A DNA stretch of 64,000 bases from Antennarius striatus (Eukaryota; Chordata; Actinopteri; Lophiiformes; Antennariidae): assembly GCF_040054535.1 (NCBI RefSeq), contig NC_090796.1:12179501-12243500 (forward strand), given 5' to 3'. The first letter of the stretch is position 1. Each line of letters begins with the position of its first letter. The notes beneath the pieces were generated by a model that was not told the origin of the DNA, did no database searches, and worked only from the letters and a program-made list of their open reading frames with translations. Positions 15,909 to 28,906 of the stretch are shown one piece after another. The position numbers and the translations under genes were made by a program.

Positions 15909-17668
15909 TGTTGGAACACATGAAGCTATGGGAACTGATCTGATCACAGAATGATTGACGGCGACATTAAATCTGTTCCTCGCTGCAAGAACCGTCCTCC
16001 TGTTTCTTTGTTTTCTCTGCTGAACAGTCTTATTTTAAGCCACATCTGTTTTACTCACATGACCTTTGACCTTTGCAAATACTGAAATGTTTAATGTGTG
16101 GGAACAACAAACAGCAGCATTCCTTCAACTCTAACTGTATCCTGGATGAACTGATGTAAATCAACAGACGCATACTCCTTACCATGGGTAACTTTGGGTT
16201 GTTTTTTTTTAACATTTCTATTTTAAGTTACTTTATGCTTCATTACATTTTGAAGGCACGTGTGTTAAATGGTATTTTTTCACTTCTGAATTCAAATTAT
16301 TATTGCAAAGTACAAAACAACTCATTAATCGTTTGACATATCTCTATAATGTGAGTACTTTTTCTGCCACAGAACAAACAACATCTGAGAAACCACAACC
16401 TGCACAGCAAGTCCTCCTCCTTAATGCAGATTACCTTGTAGCAGAGGGTTGCCAGGTTTGAGGGCGACTCCTCTCTTACGGCTCGGATCTCTGCTGCTGG
16501 CACCAGAGCAAAGACATCCTGGACGGTAGTGGCGGAGTGGGCCCAGAACTGATCCCAGAAGGCATCGTCTGTCGCTTCTACGGGCTGCAGGAGGGCACAC
16601 ACATCGACACGTACACTTCTAGGTAAAATTACTATTTTTGTTTTGAGTGTACATACCTAAATTTGTTAATCCCTAAATTCCATGTCCCTTTTTTTACATT
16701 TTTGGTTTATTTTTTAAACTTGTTTACCTCATGATTTGAATTCTTCTTCATTGGCTGCAAAAAACTTTATACATTTATGTAAAGTTGTTTACTTGCCTGC
16801 AACTTTACCCAACTTGTGCTTGTACTATCTGTCTATGATTCTTTATATTATTATTTCAGTACATTTTAAGAGACAAATTGGACCCTGAATTGAAGAAAAG
16901 CACAACAATTTAAATAAAACCAATTTGAGAATCAAAATTTTTCAATTTTAATGTAATAACATTAATAACAGTTAAGTATATCACTCACAGGAGACATTTT
17001 AATGTTTATGTGTGTTAAACATCTTTAGATGGCTTTTGATTTGTCCCAAATACCTTTGAAATATTATTTTGGTTTTGGTTATTTCTGTTTGGTAATTTAT
17101 CTTAAAAAAAAGAAAAATTAAATAGACTGATCGCCAAGTCATGACAGACTAAACTGAAAGCTGACTCAGCATTGAAGCTACAATATGCGCAAACTGAAAC
17201 AGGATGATAACTGCGCCTATACTGTTAATCGGACTGTACGCACGGAGCTCCACCTCAAATTCACCTGCCGAGGAAGCACAGCTCTAAGACTGCCAGCTAT
17301 TAAATTTATTCAGTTTTCTTCAAGTCACGTGTTGAAAGTTCAGGTTATGCGGGTAATGCGTCACTAACTAACTAACTAAATAAATAAATAAATAAATAAC
17401 AAGGAGGGAGAAGTTCAATTTATCAGTTTCAAGTCACTTCAGAAAGCTCAAATATATAAACTGATCCCAATATTTTTCTCTTCAGTTTGTGTCATCTAAG
17501 TAACATTTCGGACTACCATCTGGCACCAACGTTATCTCCTCTGGCTCACACACAATTTACAAGAACGTGCGTTTCTGCGTTTTAAGTTCACATGAAACCA
17601 ACCTGTGTTTTAGTTGTGAGCTGAATCACCGCTTTCCTGAAGTGAAGTTTGCTGTCTGCGTTTCCCAT
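8051..17668 (-). CDS. hid1: HID1 domain-containing protein (19 coding exons, complete)
   Basis: HID1 is a peripheral trans-Golgi protein needed for dense-core vesicle and neuropeptide cargo sorting. Coding exons in transcript order: 17668-17603, 16584-16435, 15450-15280, 14147-14025, 12274-12168, 11900-11784, 11678-11447, 11352-11296, 11217-11077, 10911-10821, 10708-10557, 10404-10326, 10201-10037, 9955-9734, 9655-9507, 9426-9343, 9242-9151, 8794-8636 and 8114-8051. All phases join without a break and give 806 aa, close to the human length. It begins MGNADSKLHFRKAVIQLTTK, with Gly2 in an N-myristoylation context known for HID1. Diagnostic stretches include CAYDPVGYGIPYNHLL, FVNYLSRIHREE, LNKPYTLRVPMDIPVFTG and the end VDPPIWYDTDIRLFEIQRI. 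The donor of exon 15 (GTGCAT, 9506) is weak. The Ser/Pro-rich exons 14-16 are the least conserved part. Introns hold (GT)n at 11742-11774 and (GAT)n at 15842-15906. Confidence 0.96.
11742..11774. repeat. (GT)n microsatellite inside hid1 intron 6
   Basis: A pure (GT)n core with flanking GT-rich sequence, lying inside the 105-base sixth intron of hid1 (11679-11783). It reads as CA repeats on the transcript, beginning within about 10 bases of the 5' splice site. Confidence 0.95.
15842..15906. repeat. (GAT)n trinucleotide array in hid1 intron 2
   Basis: About 21 perfect GAT units in the intron between hid1 exons 2 and 3. The long Met run that appears in one frame is an artefact of the repeat, not a gene. 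Confidence 0.97.
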
Positions 17669-19925
<2,257 letters not shown>

Positions 19926-22900
19926 ATGATGGCGACACAAAGCTTTGGCATTTTGATATATATTCTGGCAGCACTGGCAGCAACCGAAGCAGTAAGGACA
20001 GTTTGATCTTTTTAAAGCTGATGTGTTGTGTTTATTTTCATGTGATTGTTATCATTTGGATACTTTCAGGGCTTATGGAGGGATGGAAGACGGAAAAAGT
20101 TTTCTGCCATCTCTTCATTGTCCTTGTCCTCATCATCTTCATTGTCCTTTGACAATTCAGGTGAAAACTTTCTGCTAGTACTGTGCATCACCATCAGAGT
20201 GTGTTGAGTCTGAAGTGAATCTTTTGACCAACAGGTGGGATCTGTCTCAACGGAGGTACGTCTTTCCCATCCTTGACCACCGGTGAACACATGTTTTGTT
20301 TGTGTGCCGATGGCTTTGAGGGGTCGACTTGTGAAACAGGTAAGAAGCTTAACGTTAAACCTAATGACATGTTTTTGTGTGTGCACATTTTTAGTCACTC
20401 TTATGTTCCTGTATAGCAAAGATTGGTCACTGCTACGAGGGTTTGGGACTGTACTACAGTGGCACAGTTTCTAAATCGGAAAGTGGACGAATATGTGAGG
20501 AGTGGAATTTGGACACCAGACAGCAGTACCTCTCGTCAGATATCAATTCAGGGAGGCACAACTTCTGCAGGTAGACCATCTTGACTCCAGATCCATAGAT
20601 AGATCATAACGAGTTTTCCTTAGGGTCTTTCTGTCAGTGGATTTGAAATAAACGGTTATTAAGTGTGTGGCTGCAGCTCAGGTGATGGTGTCCATCTGAC
20701 TCCATCACCTGAGTCAGGTGATCCTTGTATGTTAGTCGCAGCTGCCCAACAAAAAACTAATACTAATACTGATAATAAACTTTTATTCTTAAGGGAAGAA
20801 TCTAAGACAAGAAGGACAAATACAGACATAAATAACCATTTCTGGTATGAATAAATTATGGAATGTATGAAATGTATGAAAAATTCATCACTTATCAACA
20901 TGTGATGTGTGAATCAAGGAAAACATCCGCAGCATGCACCTTTATCTAAATCAAGTCAAGTCAAGTCTTTTGCAGTTGTGTTATGCCAAAACAGAACAAA
21001 AGTTATTTCAGGACGTTTTCTAGAAAGAACAGGTCTGGAATGTCTCCTTTGTTTGACAGTGTCATGACTCCCAGCTTTAGATACATCTGGTGAGTCCAGG
21101 TGTCCAAGATTGATTTTTTTTAAAAATAACTAATTCCATTCAAAGGAGGCAGTTCATTGATTTTTTTCATGATAGACTGACAGATGAAGTTAAACTGGGA
21201 TCCTCATGGGCCATGATGTTCACAGACGATATTGTGGTCTGCAGTGAAAGCAGGGAGCAGTTGGAGGAACATTTAGAAAGTTGGTGGCAGGTCTAGAGCA
21301 ACAGTGAGTGTGGTAAGGAGGTGAAGAAATGGATCCAAGCAGGCTGGAACAGGTGAATGGAAGTGTCAGGTGTCTGATGTGACAGAAGAGTGTGCAAGAA
21401 TGAAGGGTAAAGTTTATGAGACAGTGCTGAGGCCAGCCACGATGGACGGATTAGAGACAGTGGTGCTGAAAAGAAGACAAGAAGCTGAGCTGGAGGTGGT
21501 GGAAATGAAGATGTTGAGGTTCTCTCTCAGAGTGACCATGTTGTCTAGGATCAGAAATGAGTGAATCAGAGGACCAGCAAATGTGAGATGTTTTAGAGAG
21601 AGCAATGTGTGGTTATATACATCTAGTTACATTACTGATGCGTTAGCTTGATGGATTTAACACGTTTTCCTCCACAAGAAATCTCTTCTTCAAACGACGT
21701 CCATGGTGTTATGTGTGGAGAAAACAGCAGCTGGTGTGGGAGTACTGTGATATTCCACAATGTGGCTCAGAGGCATGTAAGTATATTCCCCTGAAACTTT
21801 CAAGGAAAACCCAACCACATTATTTCAGTCATTAAATCTTCTCTGATCTCGTAGCTCCAGCTCTGCCTTCACCTTCACCTTCACCTTCACCTTCACCTTC
21901 ACCTTCACCTGCTGCTCCAGAGATAGGTACCTTCACTGCCTCCCTGAAGACATGACATCCCACCTTCATGGGTTTTTTTTTTAATCCCTTCCCTTGATTG
22001 ACTGGATGTAATCTTCCAGCTCCTGTGTCGACATGCGGCAAGAGAAGCAGAAGAAAGCTGATGAAGATTGTAGGTGGAAAAGTCGCCACGGTGGAAGCCC
22101 ACCCTTGGGTAGTTGCCATATTTTGGCGCAGTAAATCCAAGGATAAAGTTTTTCGCTGCGGTGGAAGTCTGATCTCTTCCTGCTGGGTCTTGACAGCTGC
22201 CCACTGCTTTCCTGATGGGTAAGAAGTAAGGTCATACACTAGACTGCAGCCCCAGCAGGTGGGCAGACAGCAGATTGACTTGTGAATTTCTTTTTCAGGT
22301 CTCACACTCAACACCGACGCTTCACCGTTATGCTGGGGAAAAACGCTCTTAATGAGAGCAACCCCAACATGGAGCAAAAATTCAAGGTTGAAAAAATCAT
22401 CAACCACGAGGGGTTTGACGAGAGCGAGGGGAGCTTCAACAACGACATCGGTGTGAACAGGTCTCTAGACTCTTCAGATTTCGAGATCTGCAGTAATCAA
22501 TGAAGTCATTCCTTGATTGTTATTTTTGTAGCCCTGATAAAGCTAATGGCAAAAAATGGGAATTGCGCCAAGGAGAGCCGTTCAGTGAAGATTGTCTGCC
22601 TGCCACCGCCTCAGCAGAACCTCCAGCCTGGTTTCACCTGTGAGATCGCTGGATATGGGAAAGAGAAATACGGTGTGGAAAGTCCTCTGAATGCCAACTC
22701 TCAATCACAATCCAGATTTAATTTATTATATTTCTAGGGACACAAGATGTTTTGGGTCAAACGATAAGGGGTAGAGACATAAATATGTATCTGATATGTC
22801 GCTGAGATGATGTGGATTCAAAATTATAGAAGATTATTTCACTTGAAATCTGTGAAAGTCAAAAAGTTAAAGCTATATGAAAAATCTATACCCGGATAGG

Positions 22901-23771
22901 ACACTGCAAAGAATCATAGTCACAACTATGATCACACGATTCCTTGATTTCCTCAGAGTGATCTGTGAATCAAAAAGGTTTGGTCTTGATTAATCACCAA
23001 CTGTTAATTTGGTTTGATTAGCTAATTAGAAAATCATATCAATAGACATAATTAATAGTATGTAATATGTAATGTGAATTCCCTACGTTCCCCACTATAC
23101 AAAATAAATAAAAACCTGGTCTGATGATAAATTTTTTATTTGCATTGAATAAAAAAAAAGTTCCCTAAGGTGAGGAGTAAATGTTCCATCAACAATCGTT
23201 CTAAGAGGAAGGTAAATATAAATGTACCAGGATCTCTCTGCACTGCAGCAATGAGGTTAAATGGTTGCTCCCTCCAATGGCACGGAATGTACAAATCACA
23301 TTGATCTAAAGAGTTTGTGTGTGGCTTTCTTTTCTGCACAGGTTTGTGGTACAAATCAGAGTACCTCAGAGAGGCTCAGGTGAACCTACTTGACGATGAA
23401 TTGTGTCGACGTGAGGATTATTATGAGAACTTGATAACAGACAACATGTTTTGTGCCGGTCGTCCCGACTGGAGCCAGGATGCCTGTGAGGTATTTACAA
23501 CGAGTTTGTACACGATCGTGGCTTCTATGGTTCGTTGTGTTCATTCCCTTCAACATTAATCATCTCTTGGCCTCAGGGGGACTCAGGAGGGCCTCTGGTT
23601 TGTGAAGTCGGCGACAGGCTCTTCCAGTTTGGGGTGGTCAGCTGGGGCGAAGGCTGTGCGAAAGAGTTCCGTCCTGGTGTTTACACCAGACTGACCAACT
23701 ACAACAGATGGATAGCAGAGAAGACGGGACTGCATCACATCGCTGCTGGGTCAATGTTTCCCCAGAAATGA
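19926..23771 (+). CDS. plau: Urokinase-type plasminogen activator-like serine protease (11 coding exons, complete)
   Basis: A secreted trypsin-fold protease with the urokinase layout: signal peptide, one EGF-like module, one kringle, linker, S1 protease. Exons: 19926-19991, 20070-20160, 20235-20339, 20417-20570, 21679-21776, 21855-21926, 22020-22218, 22299-22450, 22532-22672, 23342-23490 and 23577-23771. Phases are intact and give 473 aa. Residues 1-22 are the signal, 23-52 a basic then Ser-rich stretch, 53-87 the EGF-like module, and about 93-170 a kringle with all six Cys. Residues about 172-195 are a Pro-Ser repeat linker. The activation cleavage is K211-IVGG; the triad is H257 (TAAHC), D311 (NNDI) and S412 (GDSGGP), with D406 at the S1 pocket base. 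One EGF and one kringle favour uPA over tPA or HABP2. The EGF module lacks two Cys. Intron 4 carries a LINE fragment and a stem-loop. Confidence 0.9.
20677..20713. repeat. 12-bp inverted repeat (stem-loop) in plau intron 4
   Basis: Arms CTCAGGTGATGG (20677-20688) and CCATCACCTGAG (20702-20713) are perfect complements separated by 13 bases. Confidence 0.85.
21166..21600 (+). mobile_element. RTE-like LINE fragment (reverse transcriptase palm to C-terminus), decayed, in plau intron 4
   Basis: A broken reading frame resembles the catalytic end of an RTE-type fish LINE. It has [13 protein letters not shown], where family members have FADD at the RT active site, then [13 protein letters not shown] and later [16 protein letters not shown]. 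The frame is interrupted by stops and at least one internal deletion after the FTDD block, and the active-site Ala is Thr, so it is dead. It has the same orientation as plau and the same family as the fragment at 57424-58015. Confidence 0.75.
21865..21910 (+). repeat. In-frame CCTTCA hexanucleotide repeat in plau exon 6
   Basis: About seven perfect copies of CCTTCA, read in frame as a Pro-Ser repeat. They lie between the kringle and the protease domain of the predicted plau protein. Confidence 0.93.
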
Positions 23772-24578
23772 CAATAAGTCTTTTGTCCAACAGAGAAATT
23801 TTTTAAGCAAAGCAGTTACACCCACCTTTACAATCTATGTAGTAAACTGATCAGCTGATATTGAGACATGAAATAATGCCTCCAAATAGAGATGTTTCTA
23901 ACTAAACCAATGGCAGTAAGTGAATCGATCAATCAGACTGAGCTACACTTTGTAATACGTAAACGTTATCTTCCTGCTAACTAAAATTTGCTTATGTTAT
24001 CTTGTTTAAGAAATTGGCAAAATTTGGTAGTTAGTGGTTATAGTATTAGCTGCCATCCAAGTTTCACTCCGGTCATTTTTGTGTTGGAAAAGTGATAATT
24101 ATCGTAAGTCAGATTTTTTTTTCATTATTTTCATATGGAGATATTACATGTAAATTGTCCTATGATGTAATATATATAAATCTATTTCGTACATTACAAT
24201 AATTTATCATAAAGAATCATGACTTTTTCTTCAATCATGCACCACATTGCTGCAATAAGTACCGTATTTCTTTATTACCAATAATAATGCTTTTCTTTTC
24301 ATCCTAATGCGTACTAAACCATTGAATGCAGATGAACCTTTTAGCTGGTTGCTGTGGAACATTATGGATTAATCCACTGTTTGCTTGATCTGTTGCTTTC
24401 TGTAAATAGTAGAGTTGCTTTAGTTAAGCCAATAGTGGCTCCTTAAGTTGCAAAAAAAAAAGTTACAGTTGAAAAAACATCCAAAAAACAAAACAAAACA
24501 TGCATACATGTGGACTTAAGTACAGTTCTTGGAAAGATACCTTCACAGAATACACAAATTTAAGATGTAAGCTTATAG

Positions 24579-24618
24579 ATGCAAGCTATAAATAGTGTAA
24601 GCTGTTTATAGCTTGCAT
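24579..24618. repeat. 14-bp perfect inverted repeat (stem-loop)
   Basis: Arm ATGCAAGCTATAAA at 24579-24592 and its exact complement at 24605-24618, with a 12-base loop. No polyU run follows and there is no known RNA family match. Confidence 0.9.
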
Positions 24619-25609
24619 TTAATTTTTCCTCACCTTCATTAAGATTTGAGTCATCTTTTAAGTTACTAAATAATTGTCTTTTATTTTGTTATGATGTCAC
24701 CACAAGATGGTGCTAAAATAGTTCAAATGACAGAAAGCTGACAACAGCATTCCACGATAATTCCATAGGATGTCATTTGGATGGTGACTCAAAATGTGTA
24801 GACAGTGTTTTCTAAATCATGCATGCTTGTATTCTTTGATGCTGGCAGAAGCCGTTTGAACAAACTCTGGAATACCTCACACAATGACTGAAGTCAGACA
24901 AAATTAGGTGCTGCAATAAAAAGAAAAATGTACAGGAATTGAGTTGTGTACTATCTTTCATTGAAGTATTCGTTACAAGGTTATATTAAGAAACTTTGTT
25001 GCACAATTTGACTTGATGTTTGTTTTGAACAATTTTGACACCATAAAATCTATTTTTACAGGTCTGAAATGATTTCACCTTGTTTTGTAGACACTGCAAA
25101 AAATTCTATGGTACAAAAATGCTGCAGAGTTGACAGGATCAAATGAGTTGCACAACATTGTTGTCTTTCCTTGGAAACTTTTAGGGTGTGACTTCAAGTA
25201 TGAGAAGAAACTAACCTGTAGCTTCCTCTTGTTGTCTTAAATCTTAAATGCATGAAGAAGAAATTTTGTTCTGCAGCAGTTTAAATGCTCAGTCAAAGTA
25301 ATTATGAAACACTAACATTACATAACCCACCACTACAACACTGGGACATTTCTGCAAAAATGCGGTTGTACAACTCTTTCACCTTTGAAAAGTTGTGTAA
25401 AATCGACCAGACAAAGCTGAGGGCTTGAATGCTGCAAGTGACAGAGGAAAAAATCAAGTCTTACAAAAAAAAAAGGCTTATAATCGTTTTATCTCGTCTT
25501 TTATTAGCTGATCATGTGACATGCTAATGATTTAAGTAGTTTTACTTAGTGGTTTCTCTCTTCTGCATTCTTTACTGTCCTTTCTTTTCTTTTTATGTTC
25601 CTTTATTTT

Positions 25610-25760
25610 GTCATGTCTTTAAATGCTCATGTTGTGGTCATTTTGCATCGCATTTTGTTTGTCTTGCATCACTTGGCGGTAACTTTATGTCTCTCAATGG
25701 TCATTTTTGCTTGTCTATTTATGGCCATTTATGTCGATTTGAATTCCATTTGCATTTCTC
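25610..25760. repeat. Degenerate minisatellite-like T-rich repeat
   Basis: Loosely repeated blocks of the type GTCT(C/T)T..TGGTCATTTT recur several times at irregular spacing, resembling a simple minisatellite common in fish genomes. Copies are poorly conserved, so limits are approximate. Confidence 0.4.
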
Positions 25761-26329
25761 TTTACCCTTGTGTCATGAACCCTCTTTATTTATCCATATT
25801 GATACTGTACTTATCTGAAACCTCAATGGACCAAGAAACTGTTCAAATGTTGCTCATCAATTGTGTAGTCAAAATAGATTATAGAATTCAGCCAACAACA
25901 ACACTGTCTGACAAATGATATAAATTACTAACGGCCACAATGTGTTCTTTCAAATGAACCGGTTTGGATTTTTCAGAATGAGTCACCAGCATCACGTCCA
26001 GACTTTGTGATGGGGGGAGGCTCTAGGATTTTGCAACATTCAGATTTTTCACACAGCAACTGTCATCCACTGAGGGCTGGCTACTCAAAGTCATTATTTT
26101 CCCTTCCATTATGCCTTCAAAAAATGTAAAGAATTGTGTGCATTTCACCTTAGCTGTAATTTAAAGGTTTACACCAACATATACAGGTACATAGCAACTG
26201 GCGTGTATTCAGGCGTCTCTTGAAAACAGGTGAGAGGACACACCTTGTGTGAATCCACCTGAGAAAAAAAACAAAAAACTTAAACATGTGGGTGTGACTT
26301 TCTCGTCACAAAATTGCAAACTCAGGTCA

Positions 26330-27341
26330 GTTTCCAGAGGACTCTCCGTCATCCTGCGTGTGACTTATAGAGTGCAGTAAGTGCATTTAAATGCAATTTG
26401 AAAATGACACGGGAATAGCAGAAGTTCCTTAAAAATGATTGTCTAGATATTTATGAAACACATTTATGACTTCGGTTTTTTCTGCAGTGATGTAATGTTT
26501 GCTTCTTTCAATGCTTTATGTTCCTATTCATTTCATATCAATTGTTCATCGTTTCTATTTTCAGTTGAAGACATTTCTCTCCTCATTGATAATTTAACCA
26601 TCATCCAGCGACATCATGCCTGAGACCGCAGAGTCCCACTCTACCTTGCTCACCACCAACCGCAACTGTATCTTAGAGCTCACCAATGTCAGCTCCGTCT
26701 ACTGCCTTTACATGCCAAAGTAAGAACAGAGTAATATTTGTCGTGAAACGTGAATTAATGCATGCACAACAACAGTGGAAAGTAAGTAATTACTGCGCTG
26801 CGCCGCATTCTTTTCTGCTTTACATTGCTGCTGCGCGTCACTGGTTTGATTTAAAAATATAAAATCAATTACACTCAGTGTAAATTTCTTCCACGCTTTC
26901 GCTCCTTGTCTTTCCTCCAGGGTCCACCTAGAGAACGGCTTTGTCTACAGCCCCCCGACCCCGACCTTGAACACCAACTTGACCGAGGTGTGCTCCTTCA
27001 CCAAGGATGACCACACAGCATCGGGCGCTTCGGGTGTCCTGACCTACGAACTGTTCAACATGAGAAGCCGCCGAAGCGATGGACTTCTGGCTGTTATGTT
27101 CTCTGTGCCGTTTGACTATAACTTGTACTCTAACTGGTACGGGGTGGGCATTTTTGAGCGCTCCACTGAATGTGATGACAAGCTGTTTGATCTTATGTAC
27201 AACAAAAAAGACGACTCCTTTGTGCGCCACAAGGCCGACGGGTCGGGGATAAAAATATGTCGTAAAAAGTTGGAAGCCAGGGCTTGCATGTCCGACGAGG
27301 GCAGGGCAATTATAAAAATGGAGTTGTATGACGAGATGTAA
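26330..27341 (+). CDS. Actinoporin-like protein, first of a tandem pair
   Basis: Resembles the fish members of the actinoporin-like family, which share the fold of sea-anemone membrane-binding cytolysins. Coding exons are 26616-26719 and 26921-27341, giving 174 aa with the start at 26616. A non-coding first exon probably ends at 26376 (GTAAGT donor) and splices to 26575. Visible family features are the short aromatic block VPFDYNLYSNW, which in the family contributes to phosphocholine-headgroup binding, and the VLTYELF strand. There is no obvious signal peptide. A poly(A) signal AATAAA lies at 27374-27379. The neighbour at 28213 has the same exon plan and intron phase, so the two arose by tandem duplication. 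Fish members are not proven toxins; lectin-like or defence roles are possible. Confident at family level only. Confidence 0.85.
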
Positions 27342-27704
27342 ATGTTTAGGATCAAATGAGTGTAAAGTTGTGGAATAAAAAGAAAAACAAGGTGCAGACA
27401 CACAACTGATACAATTATTCCTGAAAACTGCCATGCAATCTGTCAATCGTATCATTCATTGGTGCTTTAAATAAATACATAAGAAATGTATCTTATTGTT
27501 TTGTGTCATCTTTGTGTCGTGTGAAAAAATATGAAATAAGAACAAGGGTAGATCTGCGGCTCTTTATTGCAGTAAATACCGAACTTGTCTTGACATGTAG
27601 ACACCAGGATCCAAAAGAGATTCACAGAAAGAAAAAGAAAAAGATACACAGACAAAAGGTGTTCGGCGCGGTATGCAGATTTCTGGCTTAACCAGCTTTC
27701 AGCA

Positions 27705-27705
<1 letters not shown>

Positions 27706-27779
<74 letters not shown>
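27706..27779. repeat. (GT)n microsatellite
   Basis: About 37 GT units followed by a GTGC-rich tail to about 27808, between the two actinoporin-like genes. A second GGTGTG cluster lies at 27893-27916. Confidence 0.97.
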
Positions 27780-27783
<4 letters not shown>

Positions 27784-27984
27784 CGTGCGTGCGTGTGCGT
27801 GCGCCTACGTGCGCTTTTTTTTTGGCGTCCCGCTGTCCTGGCAGTGCAAACACGCCTCAGAAAGTGCGCGTTACAGTACTGCTGGAACACGGGTGTGGGT
27901 GTGGGTGTGGGTGTGGTCAGTGGAGGGGATGTAGACAGCTGTGGGTGAGGACTAGTTGTCAAACATCCCCGACGAAAAAGATTG

Positions 27985-28906
27985 AAAGAGGGAAGACCGC
28001 GTCAAACCAAAGGAGCAGCGCAGCCAGGATCCAACGCACGTAAGACGCGTCTGACGGAACCTCTTTAAGGGATAAATAAAGTTATACTCTACTCTCTACT
28101 CTACTCTGTGTTCAACCTTTACTTGAATGAAGATGTTTAAAAGTGTACGGTTGAAAAACTGCTTTCGATCAACTGCCACTCTGTTCTCTCACAGTCTTTT
28201 CCCACTGACAACATGAGTGAATCGGCAGAAGCTTTGTCGGCTAACCAGTCCAGCCGGAGAAATGTCACCATAGAGATCACCAACTACGCCCGCGATTTCT
28301 GTCTAATCGACCCCAAGTAAGTTGATAGTCATTGCTTTATTCATTTGCATGGATGGCTCGATGTTAAAATATCAGCGCACTTTGAATGATAAAGGTCCTG
28401 TTTTGCGGTGTGTTCACAAATTGTCTAGTTGTTGCCCTGGGTTTTATTGATTTTCGTCCTTATTGTTTTTTTCAAAAAGAGTGTACCTGGAAAGCGGAAA
28501 CTGCCACAGTCCACCCCAACCGACGGTGCGCCCACTGAAAACCGAGGTGTGCAACTTCAGCAAGGGCTCCGGCAAATCTTCTGGTTCAGTGGGTGTGCTG
28601 ACCTACGATCTTTTTGAGAGAGGTCGTCATAAAGCATTTGAGAGATTTGTCATTATGTTCTCTGTGCCCTATGATTACAATTTGTACGAGAACTGGGTGG
28701 CTATTGGAATCTTCGATGTGGGGAAAGAGGTTGACAAAAATTTGTACGAGTACATGTACTATAAAAAGGATGCGTGCTTCAAGCGAGAAAAGGCAAACGG
28801 TTGTGGTCTCATTTATCAGGGCAATAAGGTAGATATCATGTGCACCATGTCCCCCATGGGTAGGGCCATTATGAAGTTGGAGGTGTGGGACAAGACTTTC
28901 TCATAA
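27985..28906 (+). CDS. Actinoporin-like protein, second of a tandem pair
   Basis: Same architecture as the upstream copy. Coding exons are 28213-28316 and 28480-28906, giving 176 aa. A likely non-coding exon ends at 28039 (GTAAGA donor) and splices to 28195. Exon 1 is 104 bases in both genes and the intron falls at the same codon position (phase 2, inside a Lys codon). The aromatic block reads VPYDYNLYENW and the strand VLTYDLF. The acceptor at 28478-28479 (CAAAAAG) is unusual but gives the expected frame. It differs from copy 1 over much of its length, including the N-terminus and more Cys in the second half, so the duplication is not recent. AATAAA lies at 29000-29005. Family assignment is solid; function unknown. 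Confidence 0.84.
28058..28110 (+). mobile_element. Retrotransposon 3'-end signature with ACTCT tail
   Basis: TTTAAGGGATAAATAAAGTT followed by a short array of ACTCT/ACTCTCT units resembles the 3' terminus of a fish LINE/SINE with its simple-repeat tail. It lies in the 5' UTR intron of the second actinoporin-like gene. Confidence 0.45.

Larger units (their letters stand above)
23772..26329. other. Intergenic between plau and the actinoporin-like pair
   Basis: AT-rich, no supported exon. Contains the 14-bp-arm stem-loop at 24579-24618 and a degenerate repeat at about 25610-25760. Open frames across that repeat look hydrophobic only because of its T-rich composition. Confidence 0.6.

Noticed and set aside
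21841-21930. CRISPR-like or regulatory tandem array at the CCTTCA repeats
   Set aside because: Units are 6 bases without spacers and lie in frame in a plau exon.
25549-25918. Hydrophobic frames resembling membrane proteins
   Set aside because: T-rich degenerate repeat gives Leu/Val/Phe codons by composition; no splice sites or homology.
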